NCBI GenBank assembly: GCA_036378175.1
Contig: DASUWY010000010.1
Coordinates: forward strand, 1-64,000
Direction: 5' to 3'
Source of the DNA: Thermoleophilaceae bacterium
Lineage (GTDB): Bacteria; Actinomycetota; Thermoleophilia; Solirubrobacterales; Thermoleophilaceae
Length of the DNA stretch: 64,000 bases
The notes under the pieces were generated by a model that searched no databases, had not been told where the DNA came from, and was given only the letters and a program-made list of their open reading frames with translations. This document shows, one piece after another, positions 7,805 through 16,271 of this stretch. Position numbers and translations under genes: made by a program. Position 1 is the stretch's first letter; each line of letters starts with the position of its first letter.

Positions 7805-9151
7805 TCAGACGCGCTTCCCCAAACGCCTGGACGTGGAGGCGCTGACAACACCTGCGGGGCCCAGCAGGCGCTCGAGCTCCGGAGTGGTGAAGCGGCCGGC
7901 CGGATCGAGCCGCGAGCGCACGGCCGCGAAACGGCCCCAGCCGGGGTAGCGCCCGCGCAGGGTCTCGCTCGTCTGAGAGTGGAGCTTCCCCCAGTGCGGA
8001 CGCCCGTCGAGGCTCGCGAGGATCGGCTCGACCGCCTCGAAGTACGGCCGCATCGCGAAGCCGCGGTACGCGTGGCAGGCGACGAAGCACGACTCGCGGC
8101 CGCTCAACGGGCTGAGAAATGAATCGTCCGGCCCGGCGAAGCGAAGCTCGATCGGGAAGTTCACGGGCAGCCGCCGCCCGTGGATCTCCGCCAGCACCCG
8201 CTCGATCGCCTCGCGCGCGTGCGCGCGCGGGACTGCGTATTCCATCTCGAGGAAGCGCACGCGCCGCGGGGTGACGAAGGTGCGATGGCTCGGCGAGCTG
8301 TGCTCCCGCCTGGGCGCGCTTCTCATGGTGAGGCGGTTGAGGGAGGGAATCGCCGCGGGCGCCGCCCGCCCCGTGGCGCACACGAGCTCGAGCGCGACGT
8401 TGTCCACCGCCACGTCCTCCCACACCCGGCGCAGGTGGCCGCGTGCTCGCGCTCGCCCCGCCACGCGCTCGTTGGTGCGCTCGACCGCGGTCTGGCTGTA
8501 GGGCAGGATGAGCAGCTCGAAGTGGTCGCTCGACCGCACCGCTCGCTCCAGCGAGTCGAGGGCGTCCCTGAGCGCCACAGGGCGTTCGGAGTGATGCAGC
8601 GAGAATGCCGGCACGCACCGCAACGTGATGCTCGTGGTCACGCCGAGCGAGCCAAGGCTCGTGACCGCGGCGCGGAAGGCCTCCGGATCACCCCCGCGCG
8701 CGGAGAGCTCGATCCGCGAAGCGTCCGCCAGCACGAGCTCGAGCGACTCGACCTCGGAGGCGATGCTGCCGAACCCGAGCCCGGTGCCGTGCGTGGCGGT
8801 GGCGACGGCCCCCGCGACCGTCTGCCTGTCGATGTCTCCGAGATTGCGCAGGGCGAGTCCGTGCCGGTCGAGCTCACGGTTGAGCGCCCGGAACGTGATG
8901 CCCGGCTCAACCCGCACGAGACCGGCGGCGCGGTCCACGTCCAGAACGCGGTTCATGCGATCGAGCAGCAGCAGGTGCCCATCTGTCGCGGCGATCCCGG
9001 AGAACGAGTGGCCCGACCCGGCCACGCGGAGCGGAACGCCCGTGACCGCGGCGCGCTGGGTCTCGAACGCCACCTCGTTCGCACTGCGCGGATGCGCGAG
9101 GCGCGCCGGCCGACACGTCACGTTTCGCCCCCAGTTCCGCCACGTGTGCAT
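7805..9151 (-). CDS. FAD-dependent D-arabinono-1,4-lactone/L-gulonolactone-type oxidase
   Basis: Vanillyl-alcohol-oxidase fold flavoenzyme, 448 residues, that oxidises an aldonolactone or sugar alcohol. The N-terminal FAD domain carries VAGSGHSFSGIAATDG, in which H48 is the position of covalent FAD attachment in this family, and GAVATATHGTGLGFGS. The C-terminal ALO domain ends with the family hallmark PHWGKLHSQT followed by FAAVRSRLDPAGRFTTPELE. Length matches bacterial alditol/aldonolactone oxidases. A small unknown protein follows 17 bp downstream. Exact substrate cannot be told; gulonolactone, arabinonolactone and alditols are alternatives. Confidence 0.85.
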   Translation of the reverse strand: MHTWRNWGRNVTCRPARLAHPRSANEVAFETQRAAVTGVPLRVAGSGHSFSGIAATDGHLLLLDRMNRVLDVDRAAGLVRVEPGITFRALNRELDRHGLALRNLGDIDRQTVAGAVATATHGTGLGFGSIASEVESLELVLADASRIELSARGGDPEAFRAAVTSLGSLGVTTSITLRCVPAFSLHHSERPVALRDALDSLERAVRSSDHFELLILPYSQTAVERTNERVAGRARARGHLRRVWEDVAVDNVALELVCATGRAAPAAIPSLNRLTMRSAPRREHSSPSHRTFVTPRRVRFLEMEYAVPRAHAREAIERVLAEIHGRRLPVNFPIELRFAGPDDSFLSPLSGRESCFVACHAYRGFAMRPYFEAVEPILASLDGRPHWGKLHSQTSETLRGRYPGWGRFAAVRSRLDPAGRFTTPELERLLGPAGVVSASTSRRLGKRV

Positions 9152-9245
9152 GAGCCCGCGCTACCCGCGTGAGGGCGGGCGAAGCAGCAGGCGTCATCCC
9201 GCCAACTTGCGTTTCGGCCGGTGTCACCGGGGCAAAAGGGCCGCG

Positions 9246-9478
9246 ATGTCCCGTTCCAAGGCTGCGGCCGTGCGCGGAGCGCTCGGCAGCTCACGCGCGG
9301 CGGCACGGGCGCCCGTCGATCTCGCGAAGGTTCGCTGGCCGTTGCTCGCCACGGTGCCGGCGGTGATCGCGCTCGTGCGCAAGCGCCGCGATCTCCGGTT
9401 GCCGCGGGCGCTCAGCAACGTGCTCGCGCCGTCCGTGCCGCTCGCGCTTCGCCTCTCGCTGCCGCACGGGCGGGCACG
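9246..9478 (+). pseudogene. 5' fragment of a membrane PAP2-like gene, truncated
   Basis: An ATG with upstream AAAAGGG opens a frame that reads convincingly for about 77 residues (WPLLATVPAVIALVRKRRDL and then SNVLAPSVPLALRLSLPHGR). It then changes abruptly to Arg/Gly-rich noise exactly where the opposite-strand M28 gene also loses its normal sequence. The N-terminus resembles that of actinobacterial PAP2/inositol-phosphorylceramide-synthase-like proteins; this identification is from memory of the family and is tentative. The catalytic part is absent. I read it as the surviving 5' end of a gene cut by a deletion whose other side is the M28 gene. Confidence 0.45.
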
Positions 9479-10347
9479 TCGAGGAGCAGGAGGCGGGGCG
9501 CACCAACGCTCTCGAGGCACAGGCAGGTGGTGCCTTCCCGCGGCAGGCCGGGAAGACCGCGGCGGCGGAAGGCGTCGAAGCCCTCGAGGAACGACTCCTC
9601 CGATCCGCTCGAGAAGAGGAACACGGAGGTCCGCTGCGGCGGATTTGCGGCGAGGGCGCGCATGACGGCGATTCCGGCGGCCACGCCGGAGAGGTTGTCG
9701 TTCGCTCCGGGCACCACGGGCGAGCGTCCGATGTCGATCATCGTCACCAGGTTCACGAGCGAAATCGCGCCGCCCGCGACGCGGAGCGCGCGCGAGCGAA
9801 CGAGCTGGCCGAACGCCACGAGGAGCGGCCCGGCCACGGTGCCCCACAGGAGCGGCGGGGTGGTGCGCAGGCGATCGATCAGGGACCCGAAGACGCGGGT
9901 GCTCGCCTTGGCGAGGCGCGTGTCGAAGATCCGGCCGCTGTGAGCGGCGTCGTGGTGGACGTGAAGTAGCACCGCGCGCTCGGCCTGGCGCGGGCCGACG
10001 CGCGCCACGACGTTGTGGCAGATGCGCCTGGCAAGCGCGCGCCGCAGCACTCGCGAGCCAAGCTCGAGGTCGTCCGCCGCGCCCCACGCGGAGAGCCCGG
10101 CCACGAGGGCGGCGCTCCGGCGCGGGCGGAGGGCTGCCCCCACCGCGATCAGCGACAGCACGCCGAGCGGGCGCCAGTAGGTGCCGTCCACCGGCTCCTC
10201 CATAACCGTCACCTCGGCGCCGGCCTCGCGAAGCTCCCCGGCGATCATCGCCGCGGCTCTGCCCTCGCCGGGGCTCGCGCTCGGCCGCGGGAACGACGCG
10301 AGCTGCTCCACGCGCCGCCGGAGGCCGGTTTCTTCGAGCACGGTCAT
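9412..10347 (-). pseudogene. M28 zinc peptidase, 3'-truncated
   Basis: Zn-aminopeptidase family M28, with a hydrophobic insertion of one or two membrane helices (about residues 175-215). Metal ligands HVHHDAAHSG and PGANDNLSGVAA and the glutamates of GSEESFLEGF are present. The reading is family-like up to LESVGAPRLLLLD (about residue 288) and then becomes antisense of the PAP2-like fragment (VPARAAARGEARAARTARA). The C-terminal third that holds the last metal-binding histidine in M28 enzymes is missing, so the product is probably inactive. ATG at 10347. Together with 9246-9478 this marks a deletion junction near 9475-9480. Confidence 0.7.
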
Positions 10348-10516
10348 CCAGACCCGACTGCCCGCGGGGAGTTCCGAGCAAACGGCGGTGGCGCCGGGCT
10401 GACTCGCTCACCCGGTCTGCGGCTCCACCCCAGCCGATCTGCGGCTCGCTACGGATTTGCGAGAGCGCTCGGGCGATTACGTTCGATCTCGGCCAACTAG
10501 ACCGAGGAGTCCGCTG

Positions 10517-10855
10517 ATGACGATTCACCCCAAGGAGCCGAAGGATCTCGCGCTTGCCCCGGTGGCGGCGGAGATCGATTTGAACCTCCAGCGCCTGCGC
10601 GACCGATCTCCCGAGGAGATCGACTACGAGCTCACGCTCGAGCTCAACCAGCCGGCGGACGGAGACGGCGCGGAGGAGAGGGCGGCACGGGTGCTCGCCG
10701 TGGCCCTGCGTGACGTCGACCTCCACCACTGGAGCGCCGAGGTGACGGACGACCACGCCCGCCTGCGCCTCTCGGGCGGCTCGGTGTCGCTCGACCTCAG
10801 CCTGAGCCCGTCGGTGCGCGCCTACATCAACCACGGGGTGACCGCGGCCGCTTAG
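10517..10855 (+). CDS. hypothetical acidic protein, co-transcribed with DUF5995 gene
   Basis: Protein of 112 residues, no family recognised. It is rich in Asp, Glu and Leu, with alternating hydrophobic positions suggesting a small alpha/beta fold (IDYELTLELNQ; RVLAVALRDVDLHHW; LRLSGGSVSLDLSLS). No signal peptide or membrane segment. The ATG at 10517 has GAGGAG at 7 nt, a strong ribosome site, and was preferred over an upstream start at 10457 for that reason. The DUF5995 gene follows 12 bp later, so the two are probably one transcript. The 169 bp before it hold no other gene that I can see. Confidence 0.72.
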   Translation: MTIHPKEPKDLALAPVAAEIDLNLQRLRDRSPEEIDYELTLELNQPADGDGAEERAARVLAVALRDVDLHHWSAEVTDDHARLRLSGGSVSLDLSLSPSVRAYINHGVTAAA

Positions 10856-10867
10856 TCTTTTGCATCA

Positions 10868-11566
10868 GTGCCCGATGTGACCACCGTTCAGGAGGTGCTC
10901 GACCGCCTCACGGCGCTCGACGAGTCGCTGCCGCCGACCGACGGCGTGAAGTGGTTCAACAAGCTCTACCTGGAGGTCACGCAGAACGTGGCGAGCGCGG
11001 TGCCGAACCAGCCGCAGGCGGACCCGGGGTTCCTCGCCGCGCTCGACGTCTACTTCGGCAACCGCTACTTCCACGCGCTCGACGCGGCCGGTGACAGGGC
11101 GCTGCCGCACGGATATCCCTTCCACGCCTGGAAGCCGCTGTTCGAGGCCCGCTTCAACAGGCAGATCGCGCCGGTGCAGTTCGCGCTCGCCGGCATGAAC
11201 GCTCACATCAACCACGATCTCGCGATGGGCGTGTGCGACACGTGCGCCGCGCGTGGCGAGACGCCCGGCGATCCGCAGCACAAGGACTACAACTCGGTGA
11301 ACGGCCTGATCTCGAAGGTCGAGAAGGAGATGAAGGCGTGGATGATGACCGGGCTGCTCAAGGAGCTCGACCTCGCCTTCAACCCGGTTGACGACATCGT
11401 GGCGGTGTGGGACGTGGAGCGTGCGCGCGACGCCGCGTGGGTGCGCGCCGAGGTGCTGTGGGCACTGCGCGACCTACCCGAGCTGCAGGACGCCGAAGAG
11501 GCGGCGAACGACCGGACGACGGGGCTCGCCGGCCGGGCGCTGCTCGTGCCGGTGGGGCTGCTCTAG
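10868..11566 (+). CDS. DUF5995 family protein
   Basis: Protein of 232 residues of a family common in actinobacteria with unknown function. Characteristic parts are GVKWFNKLYLEVTQNVAS near residue 26, FGNRYFHAL, and the histidine-rich FALAGMNAHINHDLAMGV near residue 107, whose His and Asp residues look like a metal or catalytic site. A helical C-terminal half contains WDVERARDAAWVRAEVLW. GTG start at 10868. Preceded at 12 bp by the acidic 112-residue protein. Its TAG stop shares the tetranucleotide CTAG with the TAG of the convergent MFS gene. Confidence 0.85.
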   Translation: MPDVTTVQEVLDRLTALDESLPPTDGVKWFNKLYLEVTQNVASAVPNQPQADPGFLAALDVYFGNRYFHALDAAGDRALPHGYPFHAWKPLFEARFNRQIAPVQFALAGMNAHINHDLAMGVCDTCAARGETPGDPQHKDYNSVNGLISKVEKEMKAWMMTGLLKELDLAFNPVDDIVAVWDVERARDAAWVRAEVLWALRDLPELQDAEEAANDRTTGLAGRALLVPVGLL

Positions 11567-12840
11567 GTCTCGCTCGCCACGGGCGCCACCAGGCCGCTGA
11601 GCTCTCGCTCGGGCGATCGTACGCCCGGCACCGCGAGGAAGGAGATCGTGGCGATCGCGCCGATCACGCCGGCGAGCACCAGCGTGGTCTCGGCGCCGAT
11701 CGCCTCTGCGATGGGCCCGGTGATGGCGAACGACAGCGGGATCAGCCCGATCGACACGAGCCAGTCGAAGCTCGACACGCGGCCGAGCATCTCGTTCGGC
11801 ACGAGCGCCTTCATGAGCGTTCCCCAAACCACGTTGCCCGCGGCCGCCAGGCCGCCGCTCACGAGTGCGATCAGCGCGAACACCCACGCGCCGCTCGCCA
11901 CGGCGAAGCCCACGAGCAGGAGCGCCTCGATCGACCAGGCCGCGAACATCAGGCTCACGCAGCGTCGCGGCAGGCCGGCCTGGGCTATTGCGGCCGCGCT
12001 GAGGATCGCGCCCACGCCGCCCGCCGCCCTGATCGCGCCGAACATCGCGCCGCCACCGTGAAGCGAGTTCTTCACGAGGTAAGGCACGAGCACCTGGTAC
12101 GGCCCGAAGTACGCGAGCAGGCTGAGGCATGCGGCCCCCAGCGTCCCCCACAGCCACGCGTTGGCGCGCACGAAACGGAAGCCCTCGGCTATCTCGCCAA
12201 TGGCCTCCCGCGCCGACTTGGCGCCGGCGGCGGGCCGGTGCCCCGGCCGCATCATCGAGAGCGCGCACACCGCCACGAGGAACGTGGCGGCGTCCACTAG
12301 GAAGGCCACGCCGGGGCTGGCCAGCGCAACGAGGATGCCGCCCACCGCGGGGCCCACCAACTGCATCGCCAGCGGCCGCATGAAGTTGTCGAGCGCGGCG
12401 GCCGCCGTGTAGTCGTCCGGGGGGACGAGGGTCGGGACGATCGCCTCGAACGCGGGCAGGAAGAAGGCCTCCGCCGCGCCGTACACGGCCACCGGTACGA
12501 GCAGCATCCAAAGCTCGAGGTGACCGCTCACCGACAGCACGCCGATCACGCCGATCGCGAGCGCTTCGGTCGCGCTCGCGGCGATGAGCACCCGGCGGCG
12601 CTCGAGGCGGTCGCTGATCGCGCCGCCGAACAGGAGGAACACGACCGTGGGGAGAGTCCACGCCACGCCCACGAGCGACAGCGCCGTGGGCGCGTTCGAC
12701 AGCTCATACGCCTGCCAGGCGATCGCGACGAAGTAGATGCCGTCGCCGAGGAGCGAGACCGCCGCGCCGATCCAGAGCAAACCGAAGTCGCGCCGCCGGA
12801 GCGGCGTGAGCAGCCGGAGACGGGACGCGTGGACGTTCAC
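11563..12840 (-). CDS. MFS exporter (EntS/MFS_3-like, 12 TM)
   Basis: Major facilitator of 425 residues resembling enterobactin- and macrolide-type exporters of the MFS_3 family. It has LRRRDFGLLWIGAAVSLLGD at the N-terminus, GGAISDRLERRRVLI as motif A between TM2 and TM3, and GNVVWGTLMKALVPNEMLGR in the second half. I choose the GTG at 12840, which gives the family N-terminus and overlaps the stop of an upstream leader ORF as GTGA; its own ribosome site is weak. A longer frame back to 12984 would add residues encoded by the hairpin and is not family-like. Expression is probably controlled through the leader (12837-13040). Substrate unknown; antibiotic or siderophore efflux are candidates. 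Confidence 0.85.
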   Translation of the reverse strand: MNVHASRLRLLTPLRRRDFGLLWIGAAVSLLGDGIYFVAIAWQAYELSNAPTALSLVGVAWTLPTVVFLLFGGAISDRLERRRVLIAASATEALAIGVIGVLSVSGHLELWMLLVPVAVYGAAEAFFLPAFEAIVPTLVPPDDYTAAAALDNFMRPLAMQLVGPAVGGILVALASPGVAFLVDAATFLVAVCALSMMRPGHRPAAGAKSAREAIGEIAEGFRFVRANAWLWGTLGAACLSLLAYFGPYQVLVPYLVKNSLHGGGAMFGAIRAAGGVGAILSAAAIAQAGLPRRCVSLMFAAWSIEALLLVGFAVASGAWVFALIALVSGGLAAAGNVVWGTLMKALVPNEMLGRVSSFDWLVSIGLIPLSFAITGPIAEAIGAETTLVLAGVIGAIATISFLAVPGVRSPERELSGLVAPVASET

Positions 12841-13040
12841 GCCACCGCCACGATACGCGCAACGGCTCCTGACCATGCTGGTCGTTTGCGCCAACAAAGG
12901 CCGCCGCCCCGGCCATCGGGCCGGGGCGGTGGGGGAGGCGGCGGAGACTGTCGCCAGAAGCACAGTCTGCGCCGCTGCGCGCACGCCAGACGCTCAGCAT
13001 GACTGGCGCGCGCGTAATGCTCTTGGATCAGCGAGTGCAT
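12837..13040 (-). CDS. leader peptide ORF with polyproline run, coupled to MFS exporter
   Basis: Upstream ORF of 67 codons. Its ATG at 13040 has a perfect AAGGAG five nt upstream, far better than that of the exporter. It reads MHSLIQEHYARASHAERLAC, then basic and aromatic residues (RRRLCFWRQ), then seven consecutive proline codons (residues 33-39; 12944-12924). The last prolines fall inside the 5' arm of a strong hairpin (12929-12904). The ORF ends with TGA overlapping the exporter GTG. This is the layout of a ribosome-dependent attenuator plus translational coupling. That it is translated is supported by the ribosome site and overlap; what it senses is inference. Confidence 0.6.
   Translation of the reverse strand: MHSLIQEHYARASHAERLACAQRRRLCFWRQSPPPPPPPRPDGRGGGLCWRKRPAWSGAVARIVAVA
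12904..12929 (-). terminator. attenuator-type terminator hairpin inside the leader ORF
   Basis: A perfect 11-bp G+C stem: CCGCCCCGGCC at 12904-12914 pairs with GGCCGGGGCGG at 12919-12929 across a 4-nt loop. On the minus strand the 3' arm is followed by CGGCCTTTGTTGG, a short T-containing tail. It lies between the leader start and the exporter start, so it can act as an intrinsic terminator or as a block on exporter translation unless a ribosome stalls upstream. Confidence 0.6.
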
Positions 13041-13090
13041 GACCGCTCCTTGTGGATCGTTGAAATCCGGAGCGCCTGCGAGCTACAGAG

Positions 13091-13141
13091 GTCGAATGTG
13101 TCCGTTCGACACCTGGTCGCGGGCGATCCGGCTGCCCGCGA
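13091..13141. repeat. two adjacent inverted repeats in the promoter region of the leader/MFS and LolA-like genes
   Basis: GTCGAA (13091-13096) and TTCGAC (13105-13110) form a 6-bp inverted repeat with an 8-bp centre. Directly after it, TCGCGGGC (13117-13124) pairs with GCCCGCGA (13134-13141). They sit in the roughly 300-bp gap between the leader ORF (13040) and the LolA-like gene (13344), where I see no other gene. They may be an operator and an RNA stem; function unproven. Confidence 0.4.
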
Positions 13142-13343
13142 CCCAGTCGAACTGTCTAGGTCAGGAGCAGCAGGCGGCCGCCATCGCCGTATGCGGCGAT
13201 GAGCGTGCTTGCCGGGTTGCTCGTATGTAGACGTAGCTGGGACACGAAGAAGCGACCGTACCAGTGGTCGGTTCGGTGTCAAGCGAAGAACGCGTTAAGG
13301 AAGGCGCGCTACCGTGAGGCGCAGACCGAGCGAGGAGCTTCGA

Positions 13344-14477
13344 ATGCGATTTCTCCGAACGACCTCCACGGCGCGCCTGCTCGCGCTCGTGATCGGAGTA
13401 GCCGTCGTAGCGGCCGCCACCGCCGCCATAGCACTGGCCGCCACGAGCGGGGGCGGGACCAAGCCGCCGCCGAAGCCGCTCGCCCAGGCCGTGCACGATG
13501 CGCTGACGGCGCCCAGGGTCGACGGCGTGTCCGCGCGCGTGAAGTTCACGAACCACCTGATCGACTCGAGCGCGATCACCGGGTCCAACCCGCTGATCAG
13601 CGGCGCGAGCGGCCGCCTCTGGGCGAGCTCGGACGGCAAGGTGCGGATCGAGCTGCAGTCGTCTGGCGGCGACGTGCAGCTCGTGTCGAACGGCAAAAGC
13701 TTCCTCGTGTACGACGGCTCGTCGAATACCGCCTACACCGGCCAGGTGCCGCAGCACCAGAGCAAGAGGCCGGAGCGGAAGACGCCGCCGTCGCTGTCCC
13801 GAATCCAGAAGGGCATCGCCCAGGCGCGCCAGCACGCCGCGGTTTCCGGCGCGATCCCCACGACGGTCGCCGGCCAGTCCGCCTACGAGGTGCGGGTGAC
13901 GCCGCGCAACGGCGGGCTCGTATCGGGAGCGCGGCTCTTCTGGGACGCCGTGAAGGGCGTGCCGCTCAAGGTTTCCGTGTACGCCCGCGGGAACAGCTCG
14001 CCCGTGCTGTCGCTCAGCGCGACGAAGATCTCGTTCGGCAAGGTGAGCTCCTCGGTGTTCAACCTCTCGCCGCCGAAGGGCGCGCACGTGGTGGACCTCA
14101 CGCAGAAGTCTGGCCCGGGCTCGAAGCAGCCGCTCAGCCCCGGCTTCACACCGTCGGCTCCGGCGAAGCTCGCCGGCAAGAGCCGCCAAGAGCTGAAGCG
14201 CCTCGCGTCGGGCGGCGTGCTCGCCACGTATGGCCAGGGCCTCGACGGCCTGGTGGTGTTCGAGAAGCCGGCCGGCCGGCAGCAGGCGCCGCCGCAGCAG
14301 CCTCAGCAGGGCGAGAACGGGCTGTCGCTGCCCACCGTGGACATCAACGGCACCACAGGGCAGGAGCTGCCGACGGCGCTCGGCACCGTGGTGCGCTTCA
14401 CGCGGGGCGGCGTGGAGTACGTGGTGGCCGGCTCGCAGCCGCCGGCCGTTGTGCTGGCCGCGGCGCGCGCCCTCTAG
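13344..14477 (+). CDS. LolA/RseB-like exported protein partnered with ABC exporter
   Basis: Envelope protein of 377 residues. An N-terminal hydrophobic segment (about residues 11-33) serves as signal or anchor, then comes a LolA/LppX-like beta domain (about 45-270) with VDGVSARVKFTNHLIDSS, GKVRIELQSSGGDVQLVSNG and AYEVRVTPRNGGLVSGARLF, typical of the half-barrel that carries lipids or senses the envelope. A Pro/Gln-rich linker (about 300-330) leads to a C-terminal region. ATG at 13344 with GAGGAG upstream. The ABC ATPase starts 2 bp after its stop and the permease overlaps that, so it probably works with the exporter as a periplasm-facing accessory. LolA in monoderm bacteria has no settled role. 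Confidence 0.75.
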   Translation: MRFLRTTSTARLLALVIGVAVVAAATAAIALAATSGGGTKPPPKPLAQAVHDALTAPRVDGVSARVKFTNHLIDSSAITGSNPLISGASGRLWASSDGKVRIELQSSGGDVQLVSNGKSFLVYDGSSNTAYTGQVPQHQSKRPERKTPPSLSRIQKGIAQARQHAAVSGAIPTTVAGQSAYEVRVTPRNGGLVSGARLFWDAVKGVPLKVSVYARGNSSPVLSLSATKISFGKVSSSVFNLSPPKGAHVVDLTQKSGPGSKQPLSPGFTPSAPAKLAGKSRQELKRLASGGVLATYGQGLDGLVVFEKPAGRQQAPPQQPQQGENGLSLPTVDINGTTGQELPTALGTVVRFTRGGVEYVVAGSQPPAVVLAAARAL

Positions 14478-14479
14478 CG

Positions 14480-15433
14480 ATGGGCGACGCCGCCGCGCCC
14501 GTGGAAGTGCGCGGGCTGGTGAAGCGCTACGGCGACCTCACGGCGGTGGCCGGCGTGGACCTCACCGTTGAGCCCGGCGACGTGTACGGATATCTCGGGC
14601 CGAACGGCGCCGGCAAGACGACGTCGCTGCGCATGATGCTGGGCCTCATCCGGCCGACCGCCGGGCAGGTGCGGCTGTTCGGTAGGGACCCGCAGGTGAC
14701 GGTGCGCGCGCTCGAGGGCGTGGCCGGTTTCGTGGAGGCGCCGCGCTTCTATCCCTACCTGAGCGGCCTCGAGAACCTGCGCATGATGGCGGCCTTCGAC
14801 GGTGGCCACTCGCGCGAGCGCATCGCGTCCGCACTGGACGTCGTGGACCTGGCGGACCGCGCGAGGGACAAGGTCGGCGGCTACTCCCACGGCATGCGCC
14901 AGCGGCTCGGCATCGCCGCGGCGTTGCTGCGCGACCCGCGGCTGATGCTGCTCGACGAGCCCACCACCGGCCTCGACCCGGGCGGCATGCGAGACATGCG
15001 CCGGCTCGTGCGGCACCTCGCGTCCGAGGGAATCACCGTGATGCTGTCGAGCCATCTCCTGTCCGAGGTGGAGGAGCTGTGCAACCGCGTGGCGATCGTG
15101 CGCAGGGGGAGCATGGTCTACGAGGGGCATCTCGACGAGCTGCGTCGCACGGCCGGCGGCGGCTACCGCCTTCGCACCACCGACAACGCGGTGGCCGAGA
15201 AGGTGTGCCGAGCGCAGCCGGGCGTGGCGAACGTGCGCACGAGCGGAGCGGAGATCCACTTCAGCGCGGAGGAGCCCGTGGTGGGTGAGCTGTCGGTGGC
15301 GCTCGTGGAGTCCGGGGCCGCGATCCTCGCGCTCGCGCCCGAGCACGCCACGCTCGAGGAGCTCTTCTTCCGCCTCACAGAGGGGGGCGAGGAGAGCGAC
15401 CGCGCGCCCAGGGCGCTGGAGCCCACGGCATGA
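14480..15433 (+). CDS. ABC transporter ATP-binding protein (export type)
   Basis: Cytoplasmic ATPase of an ABC-2 exporter, 317 residues. Walker A GPNGAGKTTS (about 39-48), signature region GGYSHGMRQRLGIA, Walker B LMLLDEPTTGLDP and switch His in LSSHLLSEVEEL are all intact. A C-terminal extension of about 85 residues (from AGGGYRLRTTDNAVAEKV) is typical of CcmA/DrrA-like exporters. Starts 2 bp after the LolA-like gene and ends in an ATGA overlap with the permease, so the three genes form one operon. Antibiotic or lipid export is likely, but the substrate is not visible. Confidence 0.92.
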   Translation: MGDAAAPVEVRGLVKRYGDLTAVAGVDLTVEPGDVYGYLGPNGAGKTTSLRMMLGLIRPTAGQVRLFGRDPQVTVRALEGVAGFVEAPRFYPYLSGLENLRMMAAFDGGHSRERIASALDVVDLADRARDKVGGYSHGMRQRLGIAAALLRDPRLMLLDEPTTGLDPGGMRDMRRLVRHLASEGITVMLSSHLLSEVEELCNRVAIVRRGSMVYEGHLDELRRTAGGGYRLRTTDNAVAEKVCRAQPGVANVRTSGAEIHFSAEEPVVGELSVALVESGAAILALAPEHATLEELFFRLTEGGEESDRAPRALEPTA

Positions 15434-16254
15434 GCGCGCATCCGGGAGTCGCGACCGTCTACCGCTGGGAGCTGCGCAAGCTGCGCTCGCAGAAGCGCAC
15501 GTACCTCGGGCTCGGCGCCGCCGCGGCCGTGCCGATCATCTTCGTCACCGCCACCTCGCTGCGCGGCGGCGGCCCCAACGACGTGCCGTTCGGGCGCTAC
15601 ATCCATGACACCGGCCTGGCGATCCCGCTCGTGCTGCTCCTGTTCGGCTCGATCTGGATGTTCCCGCTGATCACGGCTCTCGTGGCGGGCGACATCGTGG
15701 CCTCGGAGGACGGCAACGGCACGCTCAAGACCATCCTCACGCGCTCGCTCGAGCGCGGTCAGGTGTTCAGCGGCAAGACGCTCGCGGCGTTCACCTATGC
15801 GGTGGCCGCGATCTTCATCAACGGCGTGGTGGCGATCGTCGCCGGGGTGATCGCCTCGGGCTTCAACCCGATCGTGAGCCTGTCCGGCACCACGGTGTCG
15901 GCGCCGCGCGGGCTGCTGCTGGTGGTGCTGAGCCTGCTCGTGTACCTGATCCCGATCGTGGCGATCGCGTGCGTGGGGCTGCTGCTGTCCACGGTCACGC
16001 GCAACAGCGCGGCCGCGGTGGTGGGCACCCTGATGTTCTCGCTGATCCTCCAGCTCATCGGCATCCTGCCCGGGCTCGGCGCCACGCGGCCCTACCTTCT
16101 GAGCACGCAGTTCGACGCCTGGCAGGGCTTCCTGCGCCAGCCGATCGACTGGCAGCCGATAGTGCGCGCCGCCTGGGTGTGCTCGCTGTATGCGCTGCCC
16201 GCCATCGTGTGGGCGTATCTCGCGTTCCTGCGGCGCGACGTGGCCGGCGGCTGA
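15430..16254 (+). CDS. ABC-2 type permease
   Basis: Integral membrane subunit of 274 residues with about six helices. The N-terminal VYRWELRKLRSQKRTYLGLG is the membrane-entry motif of ABC-2 permeases. Later segments include IVASEDGNGTLKTILTRSLE (the conserved E-x-x-x-G-T-L cytoplasmic helix) and several long hydrophobic runs such as LLVVLSLLVYLIPIVAIAC. Its ATG overlaps the ATPase stop as ATGA. Partner of the ATPase at 14480 and the LolA-like protein at 13344. Confidence 0.9.
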   Translation: MSAHPGVATVYRWELRKLRSQKRTYLGLGAAAAVPIIFVTATSLRGGGPNDVPFGRYIHDTGLAIPLVLLLFGSIWMFPLITALVAGDIVASEDGNGTLKTILTRSLERGQVFSGKTLAAFTYAVAAIFINGVVAIVAGVIASGFNPIVSLSGTTVSAPRGLLLVVLSLLVYLIPIVAIACVGLLLSTVTRNSAAAVVGTLMFSLILQLIGILPGLGATRPYLLSTQFDAWQGFLRQPIDWQPIVRAAWVCSLYALPAIVWAYLAFLRRDVAGG

Positions 16255-16271
16255 TCTGGCCGAGTCGCCAG

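Noticed and set aside
13161-13343. Extra coding frames on both strands before the LolA-like gene
   Set aside because: They extend real frames without ribosome sites or family similarity; GAGGAG points to the ATG at 13344.
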